DNA from: Enterococcus timonensis
GTDB taxonomy: Bacteria > Bacillota > Bacilli > Lactobacillales > Enterococcaceae
Direction of reading: 5' to 3'
Assembly (NCBI RefSeq): GCF_900104595.1
Contig: NZ_FNVY01000002.1
Coordinates: 147,515 to 211,514, forward strand
DNA length: 64,000 bases
The notes below the pieces were generated by a model. It had not been told where the DNA came from, ran no database searches, and saw only the letters and a program-made list of their open reading frames with translations. A program made the translations under genes and the position numbers. Shown here one piece after another: positions 20,139 to 30,168 of this stretch. Numbering within the stretch: position 1 is the first letter of the stretch; each line of letters begins with the position of its first letter.

Positions 20139-20573
20139 ATGTTAGTACCTAAACGGGTAAAACACCGTCGCGAATTCCGTGGTAAAATGCGGGGCGAAGC
20201 AAAAGGCGGTAAAGAAGTAGCATTTGGTGAATACGGTTTGCAAGCCATTGAATCTCATTGGATTACCAACCGTCAAATCGAATCAGCTCGTGTAGCCATG
20301 ACTCGTTATATGAAACGTGGTGGGAAAGTATGGATTAAAATTTTCCCTCATAAATCATATACATCCAAACCAATTGGTGTGCGGATGGGTTCTGGGAAAG
20401 GGGCTCCTGAAGGTTGGGTTGCTCCCGTTAAACGCGGCAAAATTCTTTTTGAAATTGCTGGTGTACCTGAAGAAGTTGCTAAAGAAGCACTTCGCCTTGC
20501 TTCCCACAAATTACCAATCCAAACTAAGATTGTAAAACGTGAAGAAATGGGTGGTGAATCTAATGAAGGTTAA
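20139..20573 (+). CDS. rplP: 50S ribosomal protein L16
   Basis: L16 (144 residues) shapes the A site of the 50S subunit. It begins [19 protein letters not shown] and has the [16 protein letters not shown] loop. The ribosome binding site GGAGGG lies inside the end of rpsC. The 3' end overlaps rpmC by 11 bases. Arg residues near 50-56, mutated in evernimicin resistance in related species, look ordinary. Confidence 0.98.
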   Translation: MLVPKRVKHRREFRGKMRGEAKGGKEVAFGEYGLQAIESHWITNRQIESARVAMTRYMKRGGKVWIKIFPHKSYTSKPIGVRMGSGKGAPEGWVAPVKRGKILFEIAGVPEEVAKEALRLASHKLPIQTKIVKREEMGGESNEG

Positions 20574-20754
20574 TGATATCAGAGCATTATCCACTACCGA
20601 AATGCAAGCTAAAGAAAAAGAATTTAAAGAAGAACTTTTTAACCTTAGATTCCAATTGGCTACTGGCCAATTAGAAAACACGACGCGAATTAAAGAAGTT
20701 CGTACTTCTATTGCGCGGATCAAAACTGTTTTGAAAGAACAACAAGCTAACTAA
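20563..20754 (+). CDS. rpmC: 50S ribosomal protein L29
   Basis: L29 (63 residues) sits next to L23 at the tunnel exit. I start it at ATG 20563 ([18 protein letters not shown]), which matches family length; the frame is open eight codons further upstream inside rplP, but that extension is not part of L29. Two helices make up the protein, with [19 protein letters not shown] in the middle. Confidence 0.96.
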   Translation: MKVNDIRALSTTEMQAKEKEFKEELFNLRFQLATGQLENTTRIKEVRTSIARIKTVLKEQQAN

Positions 20755-20779
20755 ATTGGAAAAGGAGGCCATTTAACAC

Positions 20780-21043
20780 ATGTCTGAAAGAAATCAACGT
20801 AAAGTTTATCAAGGACGCGTCGTTTCTGACAAAATGGATAAAACCATTATCGTTGTCGTTGAAACACGTAAAACGCATAAAACTTACGGCAAACGTGTAA
20901 AATACTCGAAGAAATTCGTCGCGCATGATGAAAACAATTCGGCTAAAATCGGTGATATTGTTACGATTATGGAAACTCGTCCATTGTCAGCTACGAAACG
21001 TTTCCGCTTATTAGAAGTTATTGAAGAATCTGTAGTTATTTAA
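20780..21043 (+). CDS. rpsQ: 30S ribosomal protein S17
   Basis: S17 (87 residues) is an early 16S rRNA binder with an OB fold. It starts [19 protein letters not shown] and has the [11 protein letters not shown] and [18 protein letters not shown] segments of the family. An AAAGGAGG site precedes it, 25 bases after rpmC. Confidence 0.97.
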   Translation: MSERNQRKVYQGRVVSDKMDKTIIVVVETRKTHKTYGKRVKYSKKFVAHDENNSAKIGDIVTIMETRPLSATKRFRLLEVIEESVVI

Positions 21044-21064
21044 ATTAAATATTTTCTAGTCTGA

Positions 21065-21448
<384 letters not shown>

Positions 21449-21481
21449 GATAATTCGATCATAAAGGAGGTGCGCTTAAGC

Positions 21482-21805
21482 ATGTTTGTTAAAAAAGGCG
21501 ATAAAGTCAAAGTTATTACTGGTAAAGATAGAAATAAAGAAGGCATCGTTTTAGAAGCTTTCCCTAAAAAAGACCGTGTAATTGTTGAAGGTGTTAACAT
21601 GATCAAAAAACACCAAAAACCTAACAACGCTGCTCCTCAAGGTGGAATTCTTGAAAAAGAAGCTTCTATCCATGTATCAAACGTTGCGTTAGTTGATCCA
21701 AAAACTGGTGAAGCAACCAAAGTTTCTTACAAAGTCATTGAGGGCAAAAAAGTCCGGGTTTCTAAAAAATCCGGCGAAGTAATCGATAATAATTCAGAAG
21801 CATAG
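21482..21805 (+). CDS. rplX: 50S ribosomal protein L24
   Basis: L24 (107 residues) starts 50S assembly. The KOW motif [18 protein letters not shown] is at the N-terminus. ATG 21482 (MFVKKGDKV) is the family start; an in-frame GTG at 21470 would add four residues and overlap the AAAGGAGG site, so it is not used. Position between rplN and rplE is the standard spc order. Confidence 0.96.
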   Translation: MFVKKGDKVKVITGKDRNKEGIVLEAFPKKDRVIVEGVNMIKKHQKPNNAAPQGGILEKEASIHVSNVALVDPKTGEATKVSYKVIEGKKVRVSKKSGEVIDNNSEA

Positions 21806-21823
21806 AAAGGAGGACCTATTGTA

Positions 21824-22366
21824 ATGGTGAACCGCCTAAAAGAAAAATTTACCAAAGAAGTTAGCCCATCATTAGTTGAGAAATTTAATTACAAATCTGT
21901 AATGCAAGTTCCTAGAGTTGATAAGATCGTTATTAACATGGGTGTTGGCGAAGCTGTTTCTAACACAAAAAGTTTAGATAAAGCTGTTGAAGAATTAACT
22001 TTAATTACTGGTCAAAAACCTTTAATTACCAAAGCTAAAAAATCAATCGCTGGTTTCCGTTTACGTGAAGGTATGCCAATTGGCGCTAAAGTAACTTTAC
22101 GTGGAGACAGAATGTATGAATTCTTAGATAAATTAGTTAATGTTTCTCTTCCTCGTGTTCGGGATTTCCACGGCGTTTCAAAGAAAGCTTTTGATGGCCG
22201 AGGCAACTATACACTAGGCATCAAAGAACAACTAATTTTCCCTGAAGTAGATTATGATTTAGTAGATAAAGTTAGAGGGATGGATATTGTCATTGTGACT
22301 ACAGCCAATTCTGACGAGGAATCTCGCGAATTGTTGACACAATTAGGCATGCCATTCGTAAAATAA
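21824..22366 (+). CDS. rplE: 50S ribosomal protein L5
   Basis: L5 (180 residues) binds 5S rRNA in the central protuberance and contacts S13 and P-site tRNA. It starts [17 protein letters not shown] and has the segments [16 protein letters not shown] and [15 protein letters not shown]. An AAAGGAGG site lies ahead. Normal length. Confidence 0.98.
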   Translation: MVNRLKEKFTKEVSPSLVEKFNYKSVMQVPRVDKIVINMGVGEAVSNTKSLDKAVEELTLITGQKPLITKAKKSIAGFRLREGMPIGAKVTLRGDRMYEFLDKLVNVSLPRVRDFHGVSKKAFDGRGNYTLGIKEQLIFPEVDYDLVDKVRGMDIVIVTTANSDEESRELLTQLGMPFVK

Positions 22367-22381
22367 TAGGAGGCGTACTAC

Positions 22382-22567
22382 TTGGCTAAAAAATCAATGA
22401 TTGCTAAAAACAAACGTCCAGCAAAACATTCCACGCAAGAATACACGCGTTGTGAACGTTGTGGCCGTCCGCATTCAGTTTATCGTAAATTTAGACTATG
22501 CCGTATTTGCTTCCGTGAACTTGCCTACAAAGGACAAATTCCCGGCGTGAAGAAAGCTAGCTGGTAA
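22382..22567 (+). CDS. rpsN: 30S ribosomal protein S14, zinc-binding type
   Basis: S14 of type Z (61 residues): two CxxC pairs, CERC near 24-27 and CRIC near 40-43, bind zinc. The start is TTG ([16 protein letters not shown]) after ATAGGAGG. Many Bacillota also have a longer, zinc-free S14 elsewhere, induced by zinc starvation; none is in this window. Confidence 0.97.
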   Translation: MAKKSMIAKNKRPAKHSTQEYTRCERCGRPHSVYRKFRLCRICFRELAYKGQIPGVKKASW

Positions 22568-22601
22568 GAAAAAAACTCTCAAAAAGGAGGTAAATCGTCA
22601 A

Positions 22602-23000
22602 ATGGTCATGACAGATCCAATCGCAGATTTTCTAACGCGTATTCGTAACGCCAACATGGTGAAACACGAATCCTTAGAAGTGCCTGCCTCAAAAATGAAA
22701 CATGATATTGCTGAAATCTTAAAAAGTGAAGGCTTTATTAAAAGTGTCGAATATATCGAAGATGACAAACAAGGCATCATCCGTGTTTTCTTGAAATATG
22801 GAAGAGACGATGAACGGGTCATCACGAACTTAAAACGGATTTCAAAACCAGGTCTTCGGGTCTATGTGAAAGCCAATGAAGTTCCCAAAGTGTTAAATGG
22901 TTTAGGAATTGCTATCCTTTCAACATCTGAAGGAGTAATGACTGACTCTCAAGCACGCGCTAAAAATACTGGTGGCGAAGTTCTCGCCTACGTTTGGTAA
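22602..23000 (+). CDS. rpsH: 30S ribosomal protein S8
   Basis: S8 (132 residues) binds the central domain of 16S rRNA and, in some bacteria, represses the spc operon. It begins [19 protein letters not shown] and ends [26 protein letters not shown]. Two ATGs lie two codons apart (22602, 22608); the first is nearer to the AAAGGAGG site and was chosen. Confidence 0.97.
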   Translation: MVMTDPIADFLTRIRNANMVKHESLEVPASKMKHDIAEILKSEGFIKSVEYIEDDKQGIIRVFLKYGRDDERVITNLKRISKPGLRVYVKANEVPKVLNGLGIAILSTSEGVMTDSQARAKNTGGEVLAYVW

Positions 23001-23027
23001 TATCTAATATTTAAGGAGGTGTCATAA

Positions 23028-23564
23028 GTGAGCCGTATCGGAAATAAAATCGTTGAGCTCCCTGCAGGTGTTTCTGTAGATATGAATGGTCAAGAAGTGA
23101 CTGTTAAAGGTCCAAAAGGCGAATTAACAAGAACTTTCTCACCAGACATTACCATCAACGTCGACGGAAACGTCGTAACTTTTACTCGTCCTAACGACGA
23201 AAAAGAAATGAAAACTATCCACGGAACAACTCGTGCCTTGTTTAACAACATGGTTATCGGTGTTTCTGAAGGATTCCAAAAAGGATTAGAACTTATTGGG
23301 GTTGGGTATCGTGCCCAATTACAAGGCTCTAAATTAGTTTTGGCTGTCGGCTACTCTCACCCAGTGGAAGTTGTTGCGCCAGAAGGAATTACTATTGAAG
23401 TTCCTGCAAATACGCAAGTACTAATCAAAGGTAGTTCAAAAGAAGCTGTTGGACAATTAGCTGCCAATATTCGTAGCATTCGTCCGCCAGAACCTTATAA
23501 AGGCAAAGGGATTCGCTATGTTGGTGAATTCGTACGTCGTAAAGAAGGTAAAACTGGTAAATAA
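23028..23564 (+). CDS. rplF: 50S ribosomal protein L6
   Basis: L6 (178 residues) lies near the sarcin-ricin loop. It starts with GTG ([14 protein letters not shown]) after TAAGGAGG. The two-lobed structure shows in the repeats of [10 protein letters not shown] and [13 protein letters not shown], and the end [12 protein letters not shown] is the family signature. Confidence 0.98.
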   Translation: MSRIGNKIVELPAGVSVDMNGQEVTVKGPKGELTRTFSPDITINVDGNVVTFTRPNDEKEMKTIHGTTRALFNNMVIGVSEGFQKGLELIGVGYRAQLQGSKLVLAVGYSHPVEVVAPEGITIEVPANTQVLIKGSSKEAVGQLAANIRSIRPPEPYKGKGIRYVGEFVRRKEGKTGK

Positions 23565-23610
23565 AGCCAGTTGATCAAGTATTCAACAAAATATTAAAGA
23601 GGTGACCAAA

Positions 23611-23967
23611 GTGATTACAAAACCAGATAAAAATAAAACACGTCAAAAAAGACATCAACGTGTCCGTAATAAAATCTCTGGTACTAGTGAGTGCCCACGC
23701 TTGAACGTTTTCCGTTCAAATACTAACATCTACGCTCAATTAATTGATGACGTAGCGGGTGTGACACTGGCGAGTGCCTCTACCTTGGATCCAACCGTTA
23801 CTGCTGGAACAAAATCCGAACAAGCTGCTGCTGTCGGCAAATTAATTGCCACTCGTGGCGTGGAAAAAGGCGTGAAAGTTGTCGTCTTTGACCGGGGCGG
23901 ATATTTATATCACGGTCGGGTAGCTGCTTTAGCAGATGCTGCTCGCGAAAACGGACTAGAATTTTAA
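23611..23967 (+). CDS. rplR: 50S ribosomal protein L18
   Basis: L18 (118 residues) brings 5S rRNA into the 50S subunit with L5. I choose GTG 23611 ([15 protein letters not shown]), which gives the usual length and lies six to seven bases after AGAGGTG; the GTG at 23602 overlaps that site. Family segments [15 protein letters not shown] and [22 protein letters not shown] are present. Confidence 0.96.
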   Translation: MITKPDKNKTRQKRHQRVRNKISGTSECPRLNVFRSNTNIYAQLIDDVAGVTLASASTLDPTVTAGTKSEQAAAVGKLIATRGVEKGVKVVVFDRGGYLYHGRVAALADAARENGLEF

Positions 23968-23988
23968 GGAAAAGGAGGAATACCATTC

Positions 23989-24489
23989 ATGGCTTATATC
24001 GATCCATTGCATTTGGAATTAGAAGATCGCGTTGTATCTATTAACCGCGTTACTAAAGTTGTTAAAGGTGGACGTCGGATGCGTTTTGCTGCTTTAGTTG
24101 TTGTTGGTGATCGCCAAGGACACGTTGGTTTTGGTACTGGTAAAGCTCAAGAAGTTCCAGAAGCAATCAGAAAAGCAATCGAAGACGCAAAGAAAAACCT
24201 TGTAGAAGTGCCAATGGTTGGTTCAACCGTGCCCCACGAAACTCTAGGCGTTTTTGGTGGCGGCCGGATTTTAATTAAACCTGCTGTTGCCGGTGCTGGA
24301 GTTGCCGCTGGTGGTCCTGTTCGGGCTATCATGGAACTTGCTGGTGTTCAAGATATCACCAGTAAATCTCTAGGCTCAAATACACCAATCAATGTTGTTC
24401 GCGCAACAATTGAAGGCTTAAAACAATTGAAACGTGCTGAAGATGTTGCTGCTTTACGTGGCAAATCTGTAGCCGAACTTATCGGATAA
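23989..24489 (+). CDS. rpsE: 30S ribosomal protein S5
   Basis: S5 (166 residues) acts in decoding accuracy and mRNA unwinding. The loop [19 protein letters not shown], where spectinomycin-resistance mutations arise, is unaltered. It starts [17 protein letters not shown] after AAAGGAGG and is 21 bases from rplR. Confidence 0.98.
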   Translation: MAYIDPLHLELEDRVVSINRVTKVVKGGRRMRFAALVVVGDRQGHVGFGTGKAQEVPEAIRKAIEDAKKNLVEVPMVGSTVPHETLGVFGGGRILIKPAVAGAGVAAGGPVRAIMELAGVQDITSKSLGSNTPINVVRATIEGLKQLKRAEDVAALRGKSVAELIG

Positions 24490-24502
24490 GGAGGACTATA
24501 CA

Positions 24503-24685
24503 ATGGCTGAATTGAAAATTACTTTAAAACGCTCAATCATCGGACGTCCCCTTAACCAACGTGAAACTGTTAAAGCTCTTGGTTTAAAAAAAATCAATAG
24601 TAGCGTAGTTAAAAACGACGGTGCATCTATTTTAGGAATGATTAAAACCGTTTCTCACTTAGTGGACGTTGAAGAAGTAAAGTAA
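24503..24685 (+). CDS. rpmD: 50S ribosomal protein L30
   Basis: L30 (60 residues, full length for bacteria) begins [16 protein letters not shown] and has the [14 protein letters not shown] core. It follows rpsE by 13 bases with GGATAAGGAGG and precedes rplO by 35 bases, the standard spc order. Confidence 0.96.
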   Translation: MAELKITLKRSIIGRPLNQRETVKALGLKKINSSVVKNDGASILGMIKTVSHLVDVEEVK

Positions 24686-24720
24686 ACAAGTTTGACTTAA
24701 GTTAAGGAGGTGCCAAATCA

Positions 24721-25161
24721 ATGAAACTTCATGAATTAAAACCGTCAGAAGGATCTCGCCAAGTACGTAACCGTGTCGGACGCGGAACTTCTTCAGGTAA
24801 CGGTAAAACAAGTGGACGCGGACAAAAGGGTCAAAACTCCCGTTCCGGTGGTGGCGTACGTTTAGGTTTTGAAGGTGGACAAACTCCATTGTTCCGTCTA
24901 TTACCAAAACGCGGCTTTACCAATGTAAATCGGAAAGAATATGCGATTGTAAATTTTGATATTTTAAATCGTTTTGAAGATGGAGCAGAAGTAAACCCTG
25001 CTGCTTTGGTCGAAGCTGGATACATTAAAAATGAAAAAGCTGGAATCAAAGTATTAGCTAACGGGTCTTTAGAAAAGAAATTGACTGTGAAAGCAGCAAA
25101 ATTCTCGAAAGCTGCCCAAGAAGCAATTGAAGCTCGTGGTGGATCAATCGAGGTGATCTAA
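24721..25161 (+). CDS. rplO: 50S ribosomal protein L15
   Basis: L15 (146 residues) is a late 50S assembly protein. The glycine- and arginine-rich N-terminal arm, with [19 protein letters not shown], threads into 23S rRNA, and [18 protein letters not shown] follows. A TAAGGAGGT site precedes it. The stop overlaps the secY start by one base. Confidence 0.98.
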   Translation: MKLHELKPSEGSRQVRNRVGRGTSSGNGKTSGRGQKGQNSRSGGGVRLGFEGGQTPLFRLLPKRGFTNVNRKEYAIVNFDILNRFEDGAEVNPAALVEAGYIKNEKAGIKVLANGSLEKKLTVKAAKFSKAAQEAIEARGGSIEVI

Positions 25162-26459
25162 TGTTTAAACTTTTAAAAGATGCTTTTAAAATTAAAGACA
25201 TTCGATCCAAAATTTTATTTACAGTAGGAATATTATTTGTCTTCCGTCTCGGAAGTCAAATTACTGTTCCCGGTATTAATGCCGCTGCTTTAAATGATTT
25301 GGCCTCATTGCCATTTTTCAATATGCTCAACATGGTTTCTGGTTCCGCGTTGCAACAATTCTCTGTTTTTTCCATGGGCGTCTCGCCTTACATCACAGCT
25401 TCAATCGTTATCCAATTATTGCAAATGGATATCGTGCCTAAGTTTGTTGAGTGGGGGAAACAAGGGGAAGTCGGTCGTAAAAAACTGAATCAAGCAACAC
25501 GTTGGTTAACTTTGGTTTTAGGATTTATCCAATCAGTAGGGTTAACTGCCGGATTCAATGCTTTGGGTTCTAATTTTCAATTGGTCCAAGATCAAACAAT
25601 TGCTAGTTATGTAGTGATTGGCTTGATTTTAACTGCTGGGACAATGTTTGTTACTTGGCTTGGTGAGCAAATCACCGACAAAGGGCTCGGTAACGGCGTG
25701 TCGATGATTATTTTTGCTGGTATTATTTCTCGTTTGCCGCATTCACTTTCCGAATTATATGAAGATATGTTCGTTAATGTGGATTCAAGCGATATTTTAC
25801 CAAACGTCCTTTTTGCCATTTTATTGGTAATTGCCGTAATTGCTATTGTGACAGTAACTACTTATGTCCAACAAGCAGAACGGAAAATTCCAATTCAATA
25901 TACAAAACGATCAGCAGGGGCACCTGCAAGTAGTTATTTGCCATTGAAAGTAAATGCTGCTGGGGTTATTCCGGTAATCTTTGCTAGTTCATTTATTTCC
26001 ACACCAAATGCTATTTTGCAATTTTTCCAAACAAGATATGGTGGACAAGGCTGGTATGACATGTTGATGTCACTCTTTAGCTATTCGACAGTGCCAGGAG
26101 CTATTTTTTATACGGTCCTGATTGTCGCTTTCACCTTCTTTTATGCCTTCGTCCAAGTAAACCCTGAGAAATTAGCGGAGAACTTGACGAAACAAGGAAG
26201 TTATATTCCAAGTGTTCGGCCTGGTAAAGGGACAGAAGAATATGTTTCTAAATTATTAATGCGACTTTCAACAGTCGGTTCAATCTTTTTAGGTGCGATT
26301 GCGATTATTCCAATTATCGCCCAAATGGTTTGGAACTTGCCTTCTTCTATTGGTTTAGGAGGAACAAGTTTACTAATCGTTATCGGTGTTGCTTTGGAAA
26401 CAGCTAAACAACTAGAAGGATTATTATTGAAAAAGAAATATACTGGCTTTATCAGTTAA
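25161..26459 (+). CDS. secY: Protein translocase channel subunit SecY
   Basis: SecY (432 residues) forms the membrane channel of the general secretion pathway. About ten hydrophobic segments are visible. Conserved cytoplasmic loops include QQAERKIPIQYTKR (loop before TM6) and PGKGTEEYVSKLLMR, the C4/C5 region that meets SecA and the ribosome, and the plug region NMLNMVSGSALQQ. Its ATG overlaps rplO by one base, so translation is coupled to the spc operon. Confidence 0.97.
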   Translation: MFKLLKDAFKIKDIRSKILFTVGILFVFRLGSQITVPGINAAALNDLASLPFFNMLNMVSGSALQQFSVFSMGVSPYITASIVIQLLQMDIVPKFVEWGKQGEVGRKKLNQATRWLTLVLGFIQSVGLTAGFNALGSNFQLVQDQTIASYVVIGLILTAGTMFVTWLGEQITDKGLGNGVSMIIFAGIISRLPHSLSELYEDMFVNVDSSDILPNVLFAILLVIAVIAIVTVTTYVQQAERKIPIQYTKRSAGAPASSYLPLKVNAAGVIPVIFASSFISTPNAILQFFQTRYGGQGWYDMLMSLFSYSTVPGAIFYTVLIVAFTFFYAFVQVNPEKLAENLTKQGSYIPSVRPGKGTEEYVSKLLMRLSTVGSIFLGAIAIIPIIAQMVWNLPSSIGLGGTSLLIVIGVALETAKQLEGLLLKKKYTGFIS

Positions 26460-26470
26460 AGGAAATTCAG

Positions 26471-26489
26471 GTTGGAGAACTTCTCCAAC
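26471..26489. other. Perfect inverted repeat between secY and adk
   Basis: GTTGGAGAA and TTCTCCAAC, nine paired bases around one base, with no T run after it. It is too symmetric to ignore but lacks the features of an intrinsic terminator. It may be an RNA processing or stabilising hairpin. Confidence 0.4.
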
Positions 26490-26520
26490 TTAAGTTTCCA
26501 ACATTTTAGGAGGGTAACTA

Positions 26521-27168
26521 ATGAACCTCATTTTAATGGGTCTGCCTGGTGCAGGTAAGGGAACGCAAGCGGAAGAAATTATTGACAAATATAGTATTCC
26601 TCATATTTCTACTGGGGATATGTTTAGAGAAGCCATGGCCAATGGAACTGAGCTTGGTAAAAAAGCGAAGTCTTTCATGGATCAAGGAAATCTCGTACCA
26701 GACGACATTACTAATGGTATTGTTAAAGAACGCCTAGCTCAAAGTGATACGAAAGACGGCTTTTTATTAGATGGCTTTCCAAGAACACTTGACCAAGCCC
26801 AAGCGCTGGACGAAATTTTAGCCGATTTAAACAAAAAACTTGATGCAGTAATTGAAATTGATGTGAAACCAGATGTTCTAATCGATCGTTTGGCAGGTCG
26901 CTTCATTTGTAGAACTTGTGGCGCTACTTATCACAAAACATTCAATCCACCAAAAGTGGAAGGAACTTGTGATCGTTGTGGTGGACATGATTTTTATCAA
27001 CGTGAAGATGATAAACCAGAAGCCGTGAAGAATCGTTTGGATGTTAACATTAAAAATTCGCAGCCGATTTTAGCATACTACCAAGCGCAAAATCTTTTGC
27101 ATAAAGTAGACGGCGATCGTGATATTCAAGACGTCTTTACCGACGTTAAAAAAATCATTGGAGCCTAA
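26521..27168 (+). CDS. adk: Adenylate kinase, zinc-LID type
   Basis: Adenylate kinase (215 residues) converts ATP and AMP to two ADP. The P-loop GLPGAGKGT is at 7-15, the NMP-binding stretch STGDMFREA follows, and the LID carries four cysteines (130, 133, 150, 153) that bind zinc as in other Gram-positive enzymes. The DGFPRT motif is present. It follows secY by 61 bases behind a perfect hairpin. Confidence 0.97.
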   Translation: MNLILMGLPGAGKGTQAEEIIDKYSIPHISTGDMFREAMANGTELGKKAKSFMDQGNLVPDDITNGIVKERLAQSDTKDGFLLDGFPRTLDQAQALDEILADLNKKLDAVIEIDVKPDVLIDRLAGRFICRTCGATYHKTFNPPKVEGTCDRCGGHDFYQREDDKPEAVKNRLDVNIKNSQPILAYYQAQNLLHKVDGDRDIQDVFTDVKKIIGA

Positions 27169-27197
27169 GTTTTTGACGTTTTCCCTAGTTGAAACTC

Positions 27198-27227
27198 TTG
27201 CCAATCATCTAACAGTTATGTTAGAAT
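27198..27227 (+). promoter_or_regulatory. Internal promoter ahead of infA
   Basis: TTGCCA at 27198-27203, an 18-base spacer and TAGAAT at 27222-27227. It lies in the 179-base gap between adk and infA, the widest gap of the cluster, and would let the infA-rpmJ-rpsM-rpsK-rpoA-rplQ set be transcribed apart from the S10 promoter. Confidence 0.55.
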
Positions 27228-27347
27228 GTAACAGTCCGACTTTAGGAGTCATTCTATAAGAAGGTTTTGTAATTAGTTTCTGGTGAGAGCATGTGCTTTC
27301 GCCGTTTTATCGTGTATACGCGAAACAACTTCAAGGAGGTACTATGC

Positions 27348-27566
27348 GTGGCAAAAGATGATATGATCGAAATTGAAGGAAAAGTCGTCGAAACTTTGCC
27401 GAATGCAATGTTTAAGGTGGAATTGGAGAATGGGCACGTTGTGTTAGCTCACGTTTCTGGCAAAATTCGGATGCATTACATTCGGATCTTACCTGGAGAT
27501 AAAGTTACTGTGGAATTGTCTCCTTATGACCTTTCCCGCGGTCGCATCACCTATCGCTTTAAATAA
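27348..27566 (+). CDS. infA: Translation initiation factor IF-1
   Basis: IF-1 (72 residues) is a single S1/OB-fold domain that blocks the ribosomal A site during initiation. GTG 27348 ([19 protein letters not shown]) is the start: AAGGAGG lies at 27333-27339, eight bases before it. The frame is open 19 codons further up, but that stretch overlaps the leader. The ends [19 protein letters not shown] and [12 protein letters not shown] are typical. Confidence 0.97.
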   Translation: MAKDDMIEIEGKVVETLPNAMFKVELENGHVVLAHVSGKIRMHYIRILPGDKVTVELSPYDLSRGRITYRFK

Positions 27567-27600
27567 TTGTACTCCGTAAATCTTTAGGAGGTAAACATCA

Positions 27601-27717
27601 ATGAAAGTAAGACCATCAGTAAAACCAATGTGTGAACATTGTAAAGTAATTCGTCGTAAAGGACGGGTTATGGTAATTTGCCCAGCAAATCCAAAGCACA
27701 AACAACGTCAAGGTTAA
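27601..27717 (+). CDS. rpmJ: 50S ribosomal protein L36
   Basis: A 38-residue L36 reads [20 protein letters not shown] and then [18 protein letters not shown]. The zinc ligands are Cys11, Cys14, Cys27 and His33, the standard CCCH form, so it is not the zinc-free paralogue. A TTAGGAGGT site lies ahead. Located between infA and rpsM as in other Bacillota. Confidence 0.95.
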   Translation: MKVRPSVKPMCEHCKVIRRKGRVMVICPANPKHKQRQG

Positions 27718-27734
27718 TAGGAGGTGTAGTCTAA

Positions 27735-28100
27735 ATGGCTCGTATTGCAGGAGTAGATATTCCTCGTGATAAACGCGTAGTTGTATCCTTAACTTATATT
27801 TTTGGTATTGGGGACACTACAGCGGCAAAAATTCTAGCAGATGCTGGAGTTTCTGAAGATATTCGCGTTCGGGATTTAACAAATGAACAAACGGACGCAA
27901 TCCGTGTAGAAGTTGATAAGTTAAAAGTTGAAGGGGATCTTCGTCGTGAAGTGAACTTGAACATCAAACGTTTGATGGAAATTAATTCTTATCGGGGTAT
28001 CCGCCATCGTCGTGGATTACCAGTTCGCGGACAAAATACTAAAAATAACGCACGTACTCGTAAGGGTCCAGCTCGCGCTATTGCTGGTAAGAAAAAGTAA
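27735..28100 (+). CDS. rpsM: 30S ribosomal protein S13
   Basis: S13 (121 residues) bridges the subunits and touches P-site tRNA. It starts [17 protein letters not shown] and has the helix-two-turn-helix [11 protein letters not shown]; the basic tail [19 protein letters not shown] reaches into the P site. ATAGGAGG precedes it. Confidence 0.98.
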   Translation: MARIAGVDIPRDKRVVVSLTYIFGIGDTTAAKILADAGVSEDIRVRDLTNEQTDAIRVEVDKLKVEGDLRREVNLNIKRLMEINSYRGIRHRRGLPVRGQNTKNNARTRKGPARAIAGKKK

Positions 28101-28123
28101 CCAGAAAAGGAGGTTAGTCATTC

Positions 28124-28513
28124 ATGGCACAAAAGAAAGTTAGTCGTAAACGTCGTGTGAAAAAGAATATTGAAGTTGGGATTGCCCATATTCATTCTAC
28201 TTTTAATAATACGATCGTTATGATCACCGATGCGCATGGAAATGCTTTGGCATGGTCATCCGCTGGTGCGTTAGGTTTTAAAGGTTCTAAAAAATCAACA
28301 CCCTTCGCTGCTCAAATGGCCGCAGAAACTGCGTCTAAAGTAGCAATGGAACATGGTTTGAAAACAGTTGAAGTAACTGTTAAAGGCCCTGGTGGTGGAC
28401 GTGAAGCTGCTATTCGCTCTTTACAAGCTGCTGGTTTGGAAGTGACCGCTATTCGCGACGTCACCCCAGTTCCTCATAACGGATGTCGCCCTCCAAAACG
28501 CCGTCGTGTTTAA
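28124..28513 (+). CDS. rpsK: 30S ribosomal protein S11
   Basis: S11 (129 residues) forms part of the platform of the 30S subunit. It starts [17 protein letters not shown] and contains [18 protein letters not shown] and the end [15 protein letters not shown], a segment that is nearly invariant in bacteria. The ATG follows an AAAAGGAGG site. Confidence 0.98.
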   Translation: MAQKKVSRKRRVKKNIEVGIAHIHSTFNNTIVMITDAHGNALAWSSAGALGFKGSKKSTPFAAQMAAETASKVAMEHGLKTVEVTVKGPGGGREAAIRSLQAAGLEVTAIRDVTPVPHNGCRPPKRRRV

Positions 28514-28588
28514 TGTGCGCGCCCTTTTGAGAAAATTTGAAACGTCATTAAACAAGAACTGTTCGTTTTGAAAGGGGTATAGAAAAGA

Positions 28589-29527
28589 ATGATTGAATTT
28601 GAAAAACCAAGAATCACGAAAATTGATGATGAAAAAGATTATGGCAAGTTCGTGGTTGAACCGTTAGAGAGAGGTTATGGGACAACCCTCGGCAACTCTT
28701 TACGGCGGATTTTACTTTCTTCTTTACCAGGGGCAGCTATTACGAATTTGCAAATTGATGGCGTCTTGCATGAATTTTCCACCATCAAAGGCGTTCGCGA
28801 AGATGTAACGCAAATTGTTTTGAATATCAAAGGACTTGCGTTAAAACTCTATGCTCAAGAAGAAAAAACATTGGAAATCGATATCACCGGACCAGCCACA
28901 GTTACCGCTGGCGACATTTTAGTCGACAATGATGTAGAAATCTTGAATAAAGATCTTTACATTTGTACTGTAGCACCTGGCGCGACTTTTCATGCCCGTT
29001 TAACGGTTAAACCGGGTCGTGGTTATGTCCAAGCAGATGAAAACAAACGCGAAGATATGCCAATTGGTGTCCTTCCCATTGATTCCATCTACACCCCCGT
29101 TCGTCGTGTAAACTATCAAGTAGAACAGACCCGTGTTGGTCACCGTGAAGACTTTGATAAACTGACAATGGAAATTTGGACTGACGGCTCTATTATTCCC
29201 CAAGAAGCTATTAGCTTAGCGGCTAAAATTTTGACGGAACATCTTGATATTTTCGTTAATTTAACCGATGAAGCAAAAAATGCTGAAATCATGGTGGAAA
29301 AAGAAGAAACACAAAAAGAAAAAATGTTGGAAATGACAATTGAAGAATTGGATCTTTCCGTTCGATCTTATAATTGTTTAAAACGTGCCGGAATTAACAC
29401 CGTGCAAGAATTAACAAGTAAATCTGAACCAGAGATGATCAAAGTGCGTAACCTTGGTCGTAAATCTTTGGAAGAAGTGAAAGTTAAATTGCATGATTTA
29501 GGACTTGGCTTACGTAAAGACGATTAA
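28589..29527 (+). CDS. rpoA: RNA polymerase alpha subunit
   Basis: Alpha subunit (312 residues) seeds RNA polymerase assembly. The N-terminal dimerisation domain (about 1-230) includes [20 protein letters not shown]; a glutamate-rich linker follows; the C-terminal domain (about 245-312) with [16 protein letters not shown] and [13 protein letters not shown] binds UP elements and activators. It lies 75 bases after rpsK, with an AAAGGGG site. Confidence 0.98.
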   Translation: MIEFEKPRITKIDDEKDYGKFVVEPLERGYGTTLGNSLRRILLSSLPGAAITNLQIDGVLHEFSTIKGVREDVTQIVLNIKGLALKLYAQEEKTLEIDITGPATVTAGDILVDNDVEILNKDLYICTVAPGATFHARLTVKPGRGYVQADENKREDMPIGVLPIDSIYTPVRRVNYQVEQTRVGHREDFDKLTMEIWTDGSIIPQEAISLAAKILTEHLDIFVNLTDEAKNAEIMVEKEETQKEKMLEMTIEELDLSVRSYNCLKRAGINTVQELTSKSEPEMIKVRNLGRKSLEEVKVKLHDLGLGLRKDD

Positions 29528-29550
29528 ATCTACAAAGGAGGTACGTACAA

Positions 29551-29934
29551 GTGGGTTACCGTAAACTAGGACGCACATCAAGCCAACGTAAGGCAATGTT
29601 GCGTGATTTAACAACTGACCTAATCATTAACGAACGCATCGTTACGACTGAAGCGCGTGCGAAAGAAGTGCGTTCAACAACAGAAAAAATGATTACTTTA
29701 GGCAAACGTGGCGATTTACATGCTCGTCGTCAAGCCGCAGCCTTCGTTCGTAATGAAGTTGCTGATGTTCGGGAAGAAAATGAAGAAGTTGTTATCGAAA
29801 CAGCTCTACAAAAACTTTTCAATGACATTGCTGGTCGTTACACTGAACGTCAAGGTGGATACACTCGTATCTTAAAAATGGAACCACGTCGCGGCGATGC
29901 TGCGCCAATGGTTATCATTGAACTTGTCAAATAG
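29551..29934 (+). CDS. rplQ: 50S ribosomal protein L17
   Basis: L17 (127 residues) starts with GTG ([19 protein letters not shown]) after AAAGGAGG. The helical segment [19 protein letters not shown] and the tail [20 protein letters not shown] are standard. It is the last gene of the S10-spc-alpha cluster and is followed by a structured intergenic segment. Confidence 0.98.
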   Translation: MGYRKLGRTSSQRKAMLRDLTTDLIINERIVTTEARAKEVRSTTEKMITLGKRGDLHARRQAAAFVRNEVADVREENEEVVIETALQKLFNDIAGRYTERQGGYTRILKMEPRRGDAAPMVIIELVK

Positions 29935-29950
29935 TTTTTTCGCATCACTT

Positions 29951-30063
29951 TTATGATGATTCGTATTGAGTGTTATGATGATGGAGAAATCCAAGTCTAG
30001 CTCTGGCTCGCTTCTTGAGGATAACCTTAAGAAGCAGAGCACTCATCATAAGGTGTTTTTTTA
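29951..30063 (+). terminator. Branched terminator structure after rplQ
   Basis: Nested pairings: TTATGATGA (29973-29981) with TCATCATAA (30043-30051); inside, GCTCT with AGAGC; innermost GCTTCTT-AGG with CCT-AAGAAGC. A GTGTTTTTTT run follows, so it probably ends the ribosomal transcript. A second copy of TTATGATGAT at 29951-29960 could pair with the same downstream arm, so alternative folds are possible. Confidence 0.6.
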
Positions 30064-30109
30064 TACAAAAAAAAGGTGTCAAGACATTTGATAAAATCAG
30101 TGAGAACAA

Positions 30110-30138
30110 TTGAAAAATACATAGATTTTTGGTAGTCT
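30110..30138 (+). promoter_or_regulatory. Promoter of the ecf operon
   Basis: TTGAAA at 30110-30115, a 17-base spacer and TAGTCT at 30133-30138, about 30 bases before the ecfA1 start and after the rplQ terminator. Confidence 0.55.
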
Positions 30139-30168
30139 TAGAAAGAAAATAAAAAGGATGTGACCTGC

